A stretch of 64,000 nt of DNA from Adineta ricciae (taxonomy: Eukaryota; Rotifera; Eurotatoria; Adinetida; Adinetidae), in NCBI GenBank assembly GCA_905250025.1, contig CAJNOJ010000178.1, positions 124,001 to 188,000 of the forward strand, written 5' to 3'. The notes under the pieces were generated by a model. That model was not told where the DNA came from, ran no database searches, and worked only from the letters and a program-made list of their open reading frames with translations. This document shows, in pieces, positions 1 to 11,128 of this stretch. The position numbers and the translations under genes were made by a program. How positions within the stretch are numbered: the stretch's first letter is position 1; each line of letters opens with the position of its first letter.

Positions 1-279
1 AGTAATACGTCCTTCTACATATTTGCGGTATTGAGAGATAATAATTGCTTTTTGGTTTCTTCCCTCAACTGAACAATATGATGTTGTATCAGAAAAGATT
101 CACATCGAAACAAAGAAAAGTGTTGCTATCGTACGGAAAGCCTCGTATATTTATTACAGATTTATGTGCACAACATCGAAAGCAAAACGAAATAACACTC
201 AATGAATATTATATAAATGGTTCAACATAAAAGATATTGATATTTGCAAGATTACAACAAATAAAACCATTGACGATGT
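1..279. other. Window edge, no gene seen
   Basis: AT-rich sequence downstream of the decayed GPCR that follows. A short plus-strand open frame from base 45 shows no recognisable motif and I treat it as chance. Confidence 0.5.
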
Positions 280-1320
280 TCAGTTATTTGCTCTTGCTGT
301 TCTCATTTGTCGACCAGCATTAGCTAATCCCAAATGACTTGGAACTACTATATTTTGTCGAACAAACACCTTTCCGAAATCTCGTTTTATCTTGTGATAT
401 AACTTAGGAAGACCGGCTAACATCACAAATAGACAAAATACCGCAGTCAACGAAGTGAGATTACCCGTAAACTCATAAATTAACCACCCTGCTATCGTCG
501 AAACTTCTCCACTTCCTAATGCGAGCATTATAAAGAGAACACATTGAGGAAGCCAAACATTTATATATGTAAGCGCAATAGATAGTCACTGAAGACTCAT
601 ACGGATAGCCTTTCGCCAAATATTGACTTGACGTATTTGAGTTTTCTGATGCCAAACACGGATAACAAGGATGAAATTAGCGAAAAGAACGATAAATACT
701 GGTAGAACATGATGAGTTATAATGCCGAAAAGTGGGAAAAACGCTGATGTGATTAAATAACAAGGCGCACCACAAGCCAATACCGAATAATCATAAGTCT
801 TCGCACATCACCATGAACCAAAAACAGTTCCTGTATAAAATGCTAATGGATAAATAACACTGACAATCATCGGAATAATCGATAGTAAAAATCGATGTCG
901 TGCGTGGAATTGACTGTTGAAAATGAAAAAATGTCGTTCAATTGAAGCAAATGCCATTAAATGTAATCCAATGATGTTCAATACTGAAGCAATCCAATTC
1001 CAAAACATACAAAAGCCACCCGTTTGAATAAGAACTTGATTTTCGTATAAATAAGAAAGACGAATTGGCAGATCGATTAAAATCTAAATTAGAAAACGAA
1101 CAGATGTTTTCAAGAGAAATCAAATGGATATTTGATATACTTCAATGAACAAGATGATTAATAATAGAAAAATCGTTTGATTTGCTGGTTGTTTTCGTAA
1201 TTGAGACATTCGAAAGAAATTGTAGAAAATCAAAAGACAGCAGAGACATGATGGAACAAGTAGAACAACATAAATATAGAATATAATTAGTCGACTAATA
1301 TGAACCGAAGATTCACTCAT
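280..1320 (-). pseudogene. Decayed rhodopsin-like (FMRFamide-type) GPCR
   Basis: Reading leftward from an ATG at 1320, the frame encodes a seven-helix receptor of the large bdelloid class A family: TM1, then the TM2 motif around LIDLPIRLSYLYEN, the TM3 motif SIERHFFIF, an ACGAPC loop and a TM7/tail region. A 57-nt GT-AG intron at 1084-1140 restores the frame after TM1. With it removed the gene is about 327 codons, a normal length for the family. Two in-frame TGA codons interrupt it, at 808-810 and 586-588; both stand where a Trp (TGG) codon would read well, and I see no intron that would skip them. The rest is open and well conserved, so decay is probably recent. A real allele with sequencing errors is the main alternative. 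Confidence 0.7.
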
Positions 1321-1840
1321 AGTTCAGTTCGATGGTAATAAGAATATATTTATTTGATCTTTCTAAAACTTTTCTTATATATTCGAAAAATATATCAAAT
1401 TTATTCCTTTTGCTTGATGATAGATAAGAACGTTTTTGTCAGCTTAGTGAAAGTAAGTCTGACCTTATCGGACGTGATCCATTGAAAACAAGATTTGAAG
1501 AAGCGAGTTCATATTTACTTGTTGAAAAACAATAATTCAAATTAAAATAAGAGATATTTCTATTTCACTACACTCTGTCCTAAAAAACTAAGAAGAAAAT
1601 TAATGATGTAATCAATTCTCCCATCCAAATTTCATATTGTGAAATTCAGACACAATACGAATAAAAACTAACAAAGAAGCACTCGCTTTTGAGTTATCCT
1701 TCTTATACTACAACTCAAATTCAAATTATGAGTACATGAAAAGTCCGCCTTTTTTTTCTCTTCACTTTCGAATATTTTGTTTATCAATACAGATGATGTC
1801 CATAAACGGAATAATGAGCATGTCTATGAGAAATTGTGCT
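1321..1840. other. Intergenic, no gene seen
   Basis: AT-rich spacer between the GPCR start and the transposon. No long frame, RNA gene or clear repeat was found. Confidence 0.5.
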
Positions 1841-1848
1841 TAGAGTAA
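1841..1848. repeat. Left target-site duplication of the hAT-like MITE
   Basis: TAGAGTAA immediately left of the element, identical to 2363-2370 on the right side. Confidence 0.8.
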
Positions 1849-2362
1849 CATAGCTGTCACAATATCATTACCCCGGGTATCCAGAGCTGAACGTCTCGAT
1901 ATCCAGTAGGATAACTAAACTAACTTCGTCAGCCGATCTCGTTACCCATTACCCGATACCCGATACCCGTTACCCGATAACCAAACTATGTCACCCCAGA
2001 TGTGAGGAATTTGAGTGAATTTGGTCGGACAATCTCGATACCCGATATCCAAACTGTATCCTCCGGAACGTGAGGAATTTGAGTGAATTTGGTCGGACGA
2101 TCTCGATAAACAACAACAAATTAAACTACATCGTTCAAACACTTGATAATGGTAGTTAATTAACNATGGGTATCCATCTCGTTACCCGTTGGGTATCGGC
2201 CAAACTCGATCAAATTCCTCAGCTTCTACGGATACAACCATGGGTATCCATCTCGTTACCCGTTGGGTATCGACCAAATTCAATCAAATTCCTCCGGTTT
2301 CTGAGTATACTGTTGTCGATTTTTAAACGGATACCCGCGGTAATGATATTATGACATCACTC
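1849..2362. mobile_element. hAT-like non-autonomous transposon (MITE), 514 bp
   Basis: The ends are inverted repeats: left 1855-1882 and right 2329-2356 match at 26 of 28 positions (core TGTCA-AATATCATTACC, then CGGGTATCC). Six more bases on each side complete the element; the right end reads GAGTGATGTCA on the minus strand, close to the CAGTGxTGTCA start typical of hAT elements. The flanking bases 1841-1848 and 2363-2370 are both TAGAGTAA, an exact 8-bp target duplication, also hAT-like. The interior has inverted subterminal repeats: CCCGTTACCCGATACCC-type arrays, two copies of a block ending ATTTGGTCGGAC on the left, and two inverted copies containing CAAATTC-TCAAATTCCTC on the right. There is no transposase frame. 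A single N at 2165 marks an assembly join in the middle. Confidence 0.85.
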
Positions 2363-2370
2363 TAGAGTAA
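2363..2370. repeat. Right target-site duplication of the hAT-like MITE
   Basis: TAGAGTAA immediately right of the element, identical to 1841-1848. Confidence 0.8.
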
Positions 2371-3070
2371 AGTTAAACAATGTATCATTTGTCTTTCACA
2401 TTTCATTATCTGGAGTAAAAGAGGAATGTCACTTATTTCGTAGGATCAAACAAAAGCTCACGCTGTTATCAAATTTCGTCAGATGTTTGTACACATCATT
2501 TTCTAATTACTTGTTGGAAAATGAATTCTGACGTAAATGCCTCGAATACGAATATTAGTTTTGCCTGGAAATACAACTGAAATGATTTTGATCTCATAAT
2601 CTGCGACTAAGTGACCTTTCAATACTAATAAAATTTGACATGTTTGTAAAACTCATATTTTGCTTCGTTTTGAACGAGTAATACTCAGAATAAAAGAAAC
2701 TATTTCGAACAGAAGATTTATAATAAGTATGAACATGAGTTTTGCTTCAATCTTCTTATGTTAAAATTGACATTTAACAAGATATTTACTTAGATTAGGG
2801 AGAACACATCGTCTTGTTTAATAACTATGTTGATGAGTTAGTTTTCGGTCTGTTTTTTTGCTTTTTTAAAATCATTGAATAGAAGAAAAATCTTTTGAAA
2901 GAACAAAGATTTGTAAATCAGATGAAAGGGATTATTCGATTTGGGAAGTGTCAAACGATTTCGTATGTCACGTTATAGATTGAAATTCAAGGATGTGTGT
3001 CTAAGAATTACATTTAAAAAGACGCAAAGACATTTACATCGACCATGAAGAAAAAAAAACACAGTTCAAA
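2371..3070. other. Intergenic, no gene seen
   Basis: AT-rich, 700 bp. It holds the 3' flank of the minus-strand lectin/CUB gene and no feature I can support. Confidence 0.5.
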
Positions 3071-5198
3071 TCAAATTTCACTTGTATTCTCATTAAAATA
3101 TCTTTGTTGTTGATGATGATATGGATATTGGTTGTAGTTTTGTTGTTCATTCACTCTCATCGACATTTCTTGAATTTCTCGTGAATCTTCAAAGCGTCGT
3201 TCGAGATTATCCTGATCGTAAAACTTCGTTGTATAAATGGTTGATCCAGTTTCAGTTAGATGAGGATTGTTTGTTGTTGTTAAACGTTCGGAAGTCGACT
3301 TTTCGTTTGGAATATATTCGAATGGTAAATGTCGAACAGATTGGTTTGATTCACTTGCAATTCGTTGATGACGTGGTAAAACTGTAGAATATTCAACTGT
3401 GGTTGACGATGGTGGAAGAGTGTCATTGTCGGGAAGTTGTCGAATGGTTAATCGTTCACGAACACGTTCTTTGATCTTGTCTCGGTACGTTCGAGGCTCA
3501 TTGGGACGTTCGGAACTGTTTTCTAAGCGCCAATTATCATCATATTTATTGAGATATTCTTCATCGATAACACGTCGTTTGCATAAATCACAATCAGAAA
3601 ATGATTTAGGAATTGAACGACGATAATTGGTCCGATCGAGATTGTATGATTCACGATCAACTGTATCATAACCACGATAGGTATCATTCAATGTACGAGG
3701 ACGAGTACGGGAAGGTATCGATGTGTGAAAACGATAATCAATACCATTGGGATTGTTTTGATGAAGATCAAAATCGCTTCGACTTGAACGATAATAATGA
3801 TCGGAACTTTGGATAAATGAAGATGCGGGAAAGGGTTGATGGACACTTTGAGAGACACTTGTCTGACGACGACGAGATGAACGAGTATCATAGTTAATAC
3901 CTGGATTCGGTGGTGCTGGTGGTAATGGAGTTACTAGATGAGCTCGACTTGATGTGCCACTTGCGTTTAAATATCGTGAAGGGATAGGTGGTTTTTGTTG
4001 TTTACGACGTCGTCTTAAAGATAAAATTAATAGGAAGCTCTTCACAATTAAGATTGGACTTACTGTAATAAGAGTGCGAGAACAATAATAAGAAGTAAAA
4101 GTAAAATATAGGCAAGTATTACTGGAATAACGATCCATATGTCTATGAATTCGAAAAAAAGGATTTTTATCAAAACAAAAAACAAAGTTTGCTTTTTTAC
4201 TTGGTATTTTTGTCCATCCAACAGATTGAATTCTCGTCCGACTCGTCGGTCTAATCGGATAGATAGGTTGTGTTGTTAAAATCGAAGGTGGAGAAGGTAA
4301 ACAAGGTTCAGTAATCGAACAAATCGGTATCATATAAAAGTAAAGTAAATAATATGTTGGATGATAAGAATAAATTTGACTCGGAAGAAATGTTATTTTC
4401 ATTTGATAAATCGATGCTGCTAATCTTTGTGTTGATAAATTTCCATTTAAACTCACATTTAATATCGACATTCCATTCGCTGTAACACTTTCAATTCTCA
4501 ATTGATCGTGATTTAATTCTCCATCGACAAAATAGAGAACTATTTTATGATTCGGACGAGCATAAATCGTCGTAAAACAGGACATACGAGTTGTTTTCAG
4601 TGGATAATTTCGTGAATAAATAAAACCATAATCACTGGTCAAAGAAGTATTTTGGCATATGTCATATTTCGTTTGAATTTCAGGTAAATTCCATGTGGGA
4701 ACACAATGAAAGCCAATTTCTGTTACAGCTTTAAAAGCACATAAACTTCGTTCACGTATTTGATAAGCAGAGATGTCCGAACATTGAGGTTTTCCATTAC
4801 ATAATGTATTGATATAACGTAGATCATAGTTATTACAAGCGTGAGCTAGATCTGGTTGACATGATCGAGAATCAAAACCAAGTCGTAATGGAAAAGAACG
4901 AATATAATCAATTGAGATCAAATATTTCGGAGTGGCCGGTCGCCATGAATGTTGATCTAATAGAGACGGAATTTGTGGACATTCAAGTGCTATTAAGGAA
5001 TAACTTGGACATATTGTGATCGTTCGATTTGGTAGTTCATATTCGAAAACTGAAAAAACAATTGTAATCTTTACTTGTCTAAAATGAATTTCATTACGAC
5101 TTACATCGAGCATGAGCTCCAAATGAAATTCGATTGAATAGATCAAACAGACCAGTTGGTATTGTTAAGAATATTACTACTAATTGAAATCGAATCAT
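3071..5198 (-). CDS. SUEL-type lectin + CUB single-pass membrane protein
   Basis: Start chosen at 5196-5198, because it opens a signal peptide (MIRFQLVVIFLTIPTG...) that joins the main frame across a 55-nt intron at 5050-5104. Next comes a Cys-rich domain of galactose-binding (SUEL) lectin type, with spaced Cys and the CNGKPQC motif, then a CUB-like domain from about ICQNTSLTSDYGFIYSRNYP to YYLLYFYMIP. Two further introns, 4143-4200 and 4014-4063, flank a 79-nt exon (4064-4142) that encodes the single transmembrane helix (starts IWIVIPVILAY, rich in Leu/Ile). The frame runs open through these introns, so an unspliced reading would miss the helix. The long cytoplasmic tail begins with RRRKQQKPP and is rich in Tyr, Ser, Arg and Gln. 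Likely a surface receptor or adhesion protein; ligand unknown. Confidence 0.75.
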
Positions 5199-5394
5199 GA
5201 TTAATCTTCATCTCATTGTGATATATATCGCTTTTAACTAACTAACCATTATTTAATGAATGAGATGTGTTAAGATTTGAATGTATATGTTCAATGCGAA
5301 ATTCCTTTCATAATGACGAGAGAAAAGACCAAGAATATGTAATTCATCTTCACCCACATTCATTTCTACATGTTCTCACACATCTGTGTACACG

Positions 5395-5428
<34 letters not shown>

Positions 5429-5894
5429 ATTACATCGACATTTGAAAACAAACGATATGCGACGAAAGATAGAAGAGAAGACTACTAATCTTCTTCTTTT
5501 GTTCTATTTCAACGAAATGATTTCTATCGGTGACGAAATCACGACGAGAGAAACTATTGATCATTTTCTAATACTAATACGAGAAAAAAAGACGGATATG
5601 TAGAAGTTAATTGTTCATTGTCATTGGTATTGAAAAAGAGATGAAGAAGATCTGATCTTTTGTTAAGTCGAAGAATTAATCTCAAGGGTCGATCACTGAA
5701 TGATTTATTTGAAAAAGAAAAGATTTTAACTGAAAAATGATGCAGCTAATTGATATAAATGTTCATTGTCGATGAATCTTTTGTCAAACGTCTGGTTTGC
5801 ACGTAGATTCATTTTATTGGTTAATCGTTGAAATTCATTATCTGAACAATTTCTATCAAAAGAATCGATAAGATTTTCATAAGAAAGAACGAAT
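5199..5894. other. Intergenic between lectin/CUB and Tiki-like genes
   Basis: 700 bp of AT-rich spacer with the CT microsatellite near 5400. Two short plus-strand frames over the microsatellite are low-complexity chance frames. Confidence 0.5.
5398..5429. repeat. CT microsatellite
   Basis: About 30 bp of nearly pure (TC)n in the 5' spacer of the lectin/CUB gene. Confidence 0.9.
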
Positions 5895-7033
5895 TCATTC
5901 ATACTGATGCGTAAAATATGGACTTGTCACATTTATTCGTTGGATATGATATTCATTGGGATACTGTTCTTGTAACATATGAAGAATGCTGATATTTCCA
6001 AAGAGATGAGCTAAAGATTTCGAAAGTCGAGTTTGTCTATGAGAAATGAAGATGAATTACCTGAGCCAACAGCAAAAAGATACTTTGTATGAGAATTATT
6101 TTGTAATAATTTTCGGATTTGTTTTATGATGTTCTCATTACGATGTTTCATTTTAATTATATCTAAATATTTGTACAGTGTCTTGATAAAATCACTATCA
6201 ACTAAATCACAATTATAAAGAAAAGAAAGAAATTCGTTTTGTTTCGAATCCGATGATTTTGACGAATCTGTTCCATTGATTGGATTTGACATCTAAATAA
6301 ACCAACTTTTATTGTCAGACAAATTGGTGTGTTATCAATAGTTACTTGAAAACAATCATTCGGAATCGGTTCAAGTGAACCAACGAACTTTTTCTGTCGA
6401 TAGGCTTCGAGAACCAATCGATGATCAAATATAATATCACTGTCAACAGAGTGATTACGTGTAAAATAACTATTCGTTTTTGTTTGCTTATTTATGAACC
6501 ATGTTCGCCATTGTTCAGTATCTAGAAAACGATCTAACGTTGGCTGTCGGAATGAGACATCAAGAGAAAATACTATTCGATTTTGATAAAAGACTGTTTG
6601 ATGTTTCGTTGAGAAATTCTGGCCATGTCTTTGTGCGGATACGAGATAATAGTGTTGGTGTCATTCGATCAACTGCACATGTATATATATGTTTAGTGAC
6701 AGCTGGATCAGTAAAATCATGTTCGAACCAGATCTGTTCACTGTCGTTGAAGATTCGCATTGTTTCATTTGTAAGATAAGGCCAAATAAAATTTTGCGAA
6801 ACGTGCATTGTACCCAGAAAATAACTGAAATCGATTGAAACATTTGGATTTTTACTTGTTAGACGAAATAAAACTGTGGATGTACAGATCTTTTTGATAT
6901 GAAAATAAACAAAGATTAAATTAGTTTGATCGATAATTCATGTTAATGGTTTCATACTTGACATGTGATTAATATTATTAAAAGAATCGAGTGCATCATC
7001 GCTATCATATGATATGTGCATTGGTTTAGTCAT
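5895..7033 (-). CDS. Tiki/TRABD2-like metalloprotease (TraB fold), possibly damaged
   Basis: Tiki proteins are membrane metalloproteases that trim Wnt ligands. Three family motifs are present in order: FLGTMHV (family GTIHV), IWFEHDFTDP (family VYFELDLTDP) and FAVGSAHLFGNISI (family FAFGAGHFMGNNTV), so the metal-binding His and Glu are kept. Introns supported by frame: one between exon 1 (ATG at 7031-7033) and the ILFRLTSKNP exon, one at 6293-6345, one at 6011-6060. The stop is TGA at 5895-5897. Oddities: no signal peptide in the visible first exon, no C-terminal transmembrane helix, and a frame change between about 6560 and 6620 where I find no convincing GT-AG intron. The middle of the family domain is also short. 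It may be an unusual soluble form, lack an upstream exon, or carry a frameshift. Confidence 0.6.
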
Positions 7034-7828
7034 CTTATTTATAAACGAAAGAAAACAAAGATCAAGTTCTATTTCTGTTCTTCTATACACGGCGAGGACA
7101 CGTGTCTTTTCGTTTATATCTTCTCTTTTGAAATTTTATCGTTTGGATTTCATGAAGTAGATTAGTTTTGAACCGCAAACTTTACTCTGTTTCGCGATAG
7201 TTTCATCAAATAAACTAGAAGATAAGATCTCGAACGATATCAACGATGACGAATGATATGTGGCTTGTGGTTATTTGATCAATTTCGAAGTGTTTTCGGC
7301 AAATCTCATGATAGATATCGTAAATAAGCTAAGCATCAAAGTGTTTTCTCGAAGATATGCATCTATCAACGAAATTTCAAGAGTAAAACAAAGTTCTCTG
7401 CTAGTCAGTACATACTTGTGAGTTGTATGTCAGTAAACATGCGTATAGAAGAGTTTTCCTAGCTGGATTTGGTTTTCGAAAAGAATGAACATCTAAAGCA
7501 CGAATGAAATTATTCACAGACGTGCTTCATGTAATCGATCCAAATGTCCGAAGCACATTTGAAGTTGCGACATTATCTTAATACTGATGTTGTTTGAAAT
7601 GATAATACTATGAGATAGGCTCATAGAAATTATATTAATGCAATACTTACAGAAAAAAGAAAACAGATTGTAAAGCTATGTGAGGGTGTAGAAATGGGGA
7701 TTAAGTATTTTTGATCATTAGATTTTAAAGTTCATTCATTATCTTTATTTTTTAGATTGTATCAAAAAATAATGATCGTATGTATATGGCAAGAAGAAAA
7801 AATCGAGAAATGAATTCGATAAAACTTA
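7034..7828. other. Intergenic, no gene seen
   Basis: AT-rich spacer upstream of the Tiki-like start. No repeat or long frame that I can support. Confidence 0.5.
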
Positions 7829-8440
7829 TTTAGCATAAGTTTTTGTTAACCTTTTTTGGACGTTCTCTTCCTTTTCGTTTACCCAGTGGCTAAACACGTG
7901 TTTTTTCACTAACTAGACATAAATCGAATGCAATAGCAAGGCCAACTGAATTTTTACATGAATATACATTCAAACCAACAGAACACGTATATGATTCCAA
8001 TGGAACAACTAACAAACAAGATTTTTTCCACACTGAAAATTCATTGAATGTACTCCAATTCGATTGAATAGCAGACAATTTGAGATGGCGAGATGTTATT
8101 TCAGTGAGCAAAATAGAGATGATGCAATGATCTCTTTTGTAAATTTTGATGATCTAGTATATCTTTTAGAGATGATCGTTTGTATATAGACTGTTTGATG
8201 ATCGAAAGTATCTCCATCCGTGAAAATATGTTGTGCTCGCTGTTCTCCACAAAACACTGATGTACTTGTAGAAATTTTCTTATGTCGGCAACGTGGCATA
8301 CATCGCATTTGGAAAAAGTACACACATAGATGAATCCATACGTAAATGTAACGAATTTGTATCGGGACACCATAAGTATGTGATGCAATAGTCGGCGTAT
8401 CCGCTGTTCTTTTGCTTTCAACTGTTTAGTACGATGAACA
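7829..8440 (-). pseudogene. FLYWCH/SWIM protein remnant (MULE-type transposase relative)
   Basis: Two pieces in family order. The upstream piece (about 8100-8400) resembles a FLYWCH zinc finger: MRCMPRCRHKKIS...HIFTDGD with the spaced Cys and a late His. The downstream piece (about 7830-8060) resembles a SWIM finger, YTCSVGLNVYSCKNSVGLAI, followed by PLGKRKGRERPKK, a tail I associate with rotifer FLYWCH/SWIM proteins. The SWIM CKH is CKN here. The several hundred residues of transposase-like core that normally separate these domains are absent, and the pieces are in different frames with stops between. It is best read as an internally deleted relic of a MULE-derived gene. The FLYWCH part is the weaker assignment. 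Confidence 0.5.
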
Positions 8441-8709
8441 AGTCTGATTCGTAGTTTTTATATAGGTTGCTCAGTATATTTTTCAAAGATATCCCCCTTT
8501 TCTTAATTATGAAAATAATTCGTTCCAGAGTACACAGTAAATGCTTTACCAAAATATTGTTGTGAATGCAAACTAATTGAACACATCAGAAAATCTGATT
8601 TATCACATTTTATTTAAAACATACCAAATTTTTCTCAATAGATCAATTATTTCTTGACTAGCTTATGGAAAAATGATCACCTAGTGCAACATCCGATCAT
8701 ATATCTAGA

Positions 8710-9045
8710 TTAATCATACACCCGAAGCAAAGCTGTAACACTTGTTTCACATGTCGGACATATAAGTAAACCGTGCCCGCATTGCACACACACATTGAAG
8801 TGTCCACATGGTACTAGTGCCAGTGCACGACTTCTTGTTGAACATATAACGCAAAGAGTATCAGTATTCGATAATAATGAGGAAGACATTTGCACGATGC
8901 TATTGGTTGATTTATTTGTCACTCTGCTATCTTGTGCAACAACTTCTTGTCGAACAAAGTATGAAATGAAAAGGACAAAAACGGACGCGATGGTATATTT
9001 TTTCACAACGTGTAATATATGAATCGAGAATATTCTTTTTCGCAT
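8710..9045 (-). CDS. Small RING-finger protein, 111 aa
   Basis: The C-terminal half is a compact RING of the kind that ends IAP and neuralized-type E3 ligases: CVICSTRSRALALVPCGH, then CVQCGHGLLICPTC, giving paired Cys/His zinc ligands. It ends eight residues after the conserved hydrophobic segment (ALLRVYD). The N-terminal half has one hydrophobic stretch (YTIASVFVLFISYF) that could anchor it in a membrane. Single exon. A role as an E3 ubiquitin ligase is inferred from the family. It lies just beyond the FLYWCH/SWIM relic, and I cannot exclude that it is a fragment of a longer gene. Confidence 0.65.
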   Translation of the reverse strand: MRKRIFSIHILHVVKKYTIASVFVLFISYFVRQEVVAQDSRVTNKSTNSIVQMSSSLLSNTDTLCVICSTRSRALALVPCGHFNVCVQCGHGLLICPTCETSVTALLRVYD

Positions 9046-9127
9046 GAATCATTCTGCGATTCAATATGTCATTTTTCTACATTATTTTCGTGGGAAAAAT
9101 AAAATAAAAACACGCAATCATTCATCG

Positions 9128-11128
9128 TTAAATGAAAGTATGTGAAGCACTTTTACTACAAATAGTTGAATGCTGATCCAATGAATAACAACATGACCAA
9201 TGCTGTTTACCGATAGAGACTGCTTTACCCAAATGGAAACCACATTTTAAGTAAGAGCAGTCGTCGTACTTTGCATGCCATTTACCACTATGTGCACAAT
9301 CACCACCTGAATTATTATTGATATCAAATTCACGTTTACATTTATGACAAATATGAGTGGATGGTATCGACGCACAGGAAGAAGTTGTCTATTGAAAATG
9401 AAAACAAGTCATTCTTGTTCAGTATATAAATCTAGTAACCTACTTTCAAATCATTTATTGGGATAAATTGTGATTCTTCTTTCGATCGAAATTGTATATC
9501 ATCCTGTGGATATCGCGTATGATAAATAGCATATTCTGGACACATGAATGTTCCATAAATTGTGATATTGTTATATATTGGATATTCAGATATTAACTAC
9601 AAGTAAGTAGATTGATAAATTTCTACTCGATTGCTCATATATGTAATTACCTTCCATAAGTTTTCTTCGTTCATTGTTTTCATTTGATTTAGCAATCGTT
9701 TCGATAAATCTCGACGTCTAATTGAAAATAGAATATCTTCATTTGGTTCTGAACTCCAATGATCAATATTTGTTTGTATAATTGTTCCATGTTCAGACAC
9801 GATCCATCTTTTCATAAAACAAAGGTGTCTGAATATATAAATCTTGTACTTTATATTTTACCTTTTCTCTTCCGTATTTTGTTTTCGCGTTAATAAGGTT
9901 CCAATTGTTTGACTTTGCCTTGTTCCACACACAGTAAAATAACATGGGGCAATAATTGTTGATTGAGCAAGTTGTTCAACAGCCATTTCATAAGTATTCG
10001 TTGACTCCAAGATTTCCCGAACAAGAAAACCAATTGGCCAACCGCTTACAAATTGATAAAAAAATTCACCAGATAGAAAATCTCAATATAAAATAGAGAT
10101 TCTTTACCTTGCTAGAGCTGTTTTTAAATTTGCCGTTAATGCTCCACCTGTATGTCGGAAATTCACCGATACAGAATATCCATTATGTACCCTCATTCCA
10201 GTTAGAATTCCAATGTATCCAATCCATGTTGTTGCTTTAAAAATCGTTTGATTATTTTTTTGAAAGTCAACATCTAAATTTGAAAATATAATTTAGTTTT
10301 TGACATGAATAAGAAATCAATACCGATTGTTAATGGTTTCAAGAAATCTAATTCCCAGTCCATTGTTCGAATATGTATTGGAACCTTTGTTTGTTTATCT
10401 TGACATACAATCGATGTACAACATGCGAAACATTCATAGACAAATTGAATCAAAACTAATTTTCCTAATGGTATTCCTGTTTCTTGAGAAAATCCTTTTA
10501 ATTCTTCACCGTAATAAACTAATCCCAATCTTGTTATACCAGACATAACTGCTGATAAAATTGTTTCAAGTATTGGACCTGCCCATTGACCAATGATTCC
10601 ACTAATCATTGAATCAATTTTCTTTTCAACTGCATGNACAAATTGAATCAAAACTAATTTTCCTAATGGTATTCCTGTTTCTTGAGAAAATCCTTTTAAT
10701 TCTTCACCGTAATAAACTAATCCCAATCTTGTTATACCAGACATAACTGCTGATAAAATTGTTTCAAGTATTGGACCTGCCCATTGACCAATGATTCCAC
10801 TAATCATTGAATCAATTTTCTTTTCAACTGCATGAAATTGATCGAGATATAACCGAAGAATATGTTGCCATCTGACTGCTGGTGGTAAATCAAGATTTAC
10901 AATGTATCGCTGTGGAACCGATACATCTGGTGGTACTTGACAGATAAACGAAGACATCGACGATAATTCTTTTGTTTTTAAACAGATTTTTTTCACAAAT
11001 ACTATCGTATATATTAGTATTGCATCATAAAGCGAAATGTCGACACGTGGCAATTCATCACAAAGAACGTAAACATAAGTATGAGTCAGTGAGATGACAA
11101 TATATAATATAATCTCAACTAGAGACAC
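9128..11128 (-). CDS. N-acylethanolamine acid amidase (NAAA)/acid ceramidase homologue with C-terminal CHORD-like zinc domain
   Basis: NAAA enzymes are lysosomal Ntn hydrolases that cleave fatty acid amides and self-process before a catalytic Cys. Here the site reads FACCTSIVCQD, as in NAAA (CTSIVAQD), followed by HIRTMDWELDF, WIGYIGILTGM, and YPIYNNITIYGTFM near the end of the hydrolase domain. An N-terminal signal-like segment opens the frame at 11128. Introns with checked phase: 10274-10323, 10045-10107, 9808-9861, 9597-9650 and 9389-9443. The last one leads, in frame, into a 75-residue Cys/His-rich module: CHKCKREFDINNNS, CAHSGKWH, HWSCCYS, then more Cys and His, resembling a CHORD zinc domain. 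That domain is not part of known NAAA. The assembly repeats 197 bp inside the first exon (10440-10636 and 10638-10834 around an N), which doubles about 65 residues artificially. Confidence 0.8.
10440..10834. repeat. Perfect 197-bp tandem duplication joined by one N (assembly artefact)
   Basis: Bases 10440-10636 and 10638-10834 read as identical, with a single N at 10637. The copy doubles an NAAA segment that should occur once, as expected when overlapping contig ends are joined without merging. Confidence 0.9.

Noticed and set aside
1930-2360. Telomere-like or satellite array from the CCCGATACCCGTTACCC repeats
   Set aside because: The repeats are bounded by inverted termini and an 8-bp target duplication, so they are subterminal repeats of a transposon.
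3071-5146. Single 691-residue open frame as the true protein
   Set aside because: It contains in-frame introns; splicing restores a signal peptide and a transmembrane helix that the plain frame lacks.
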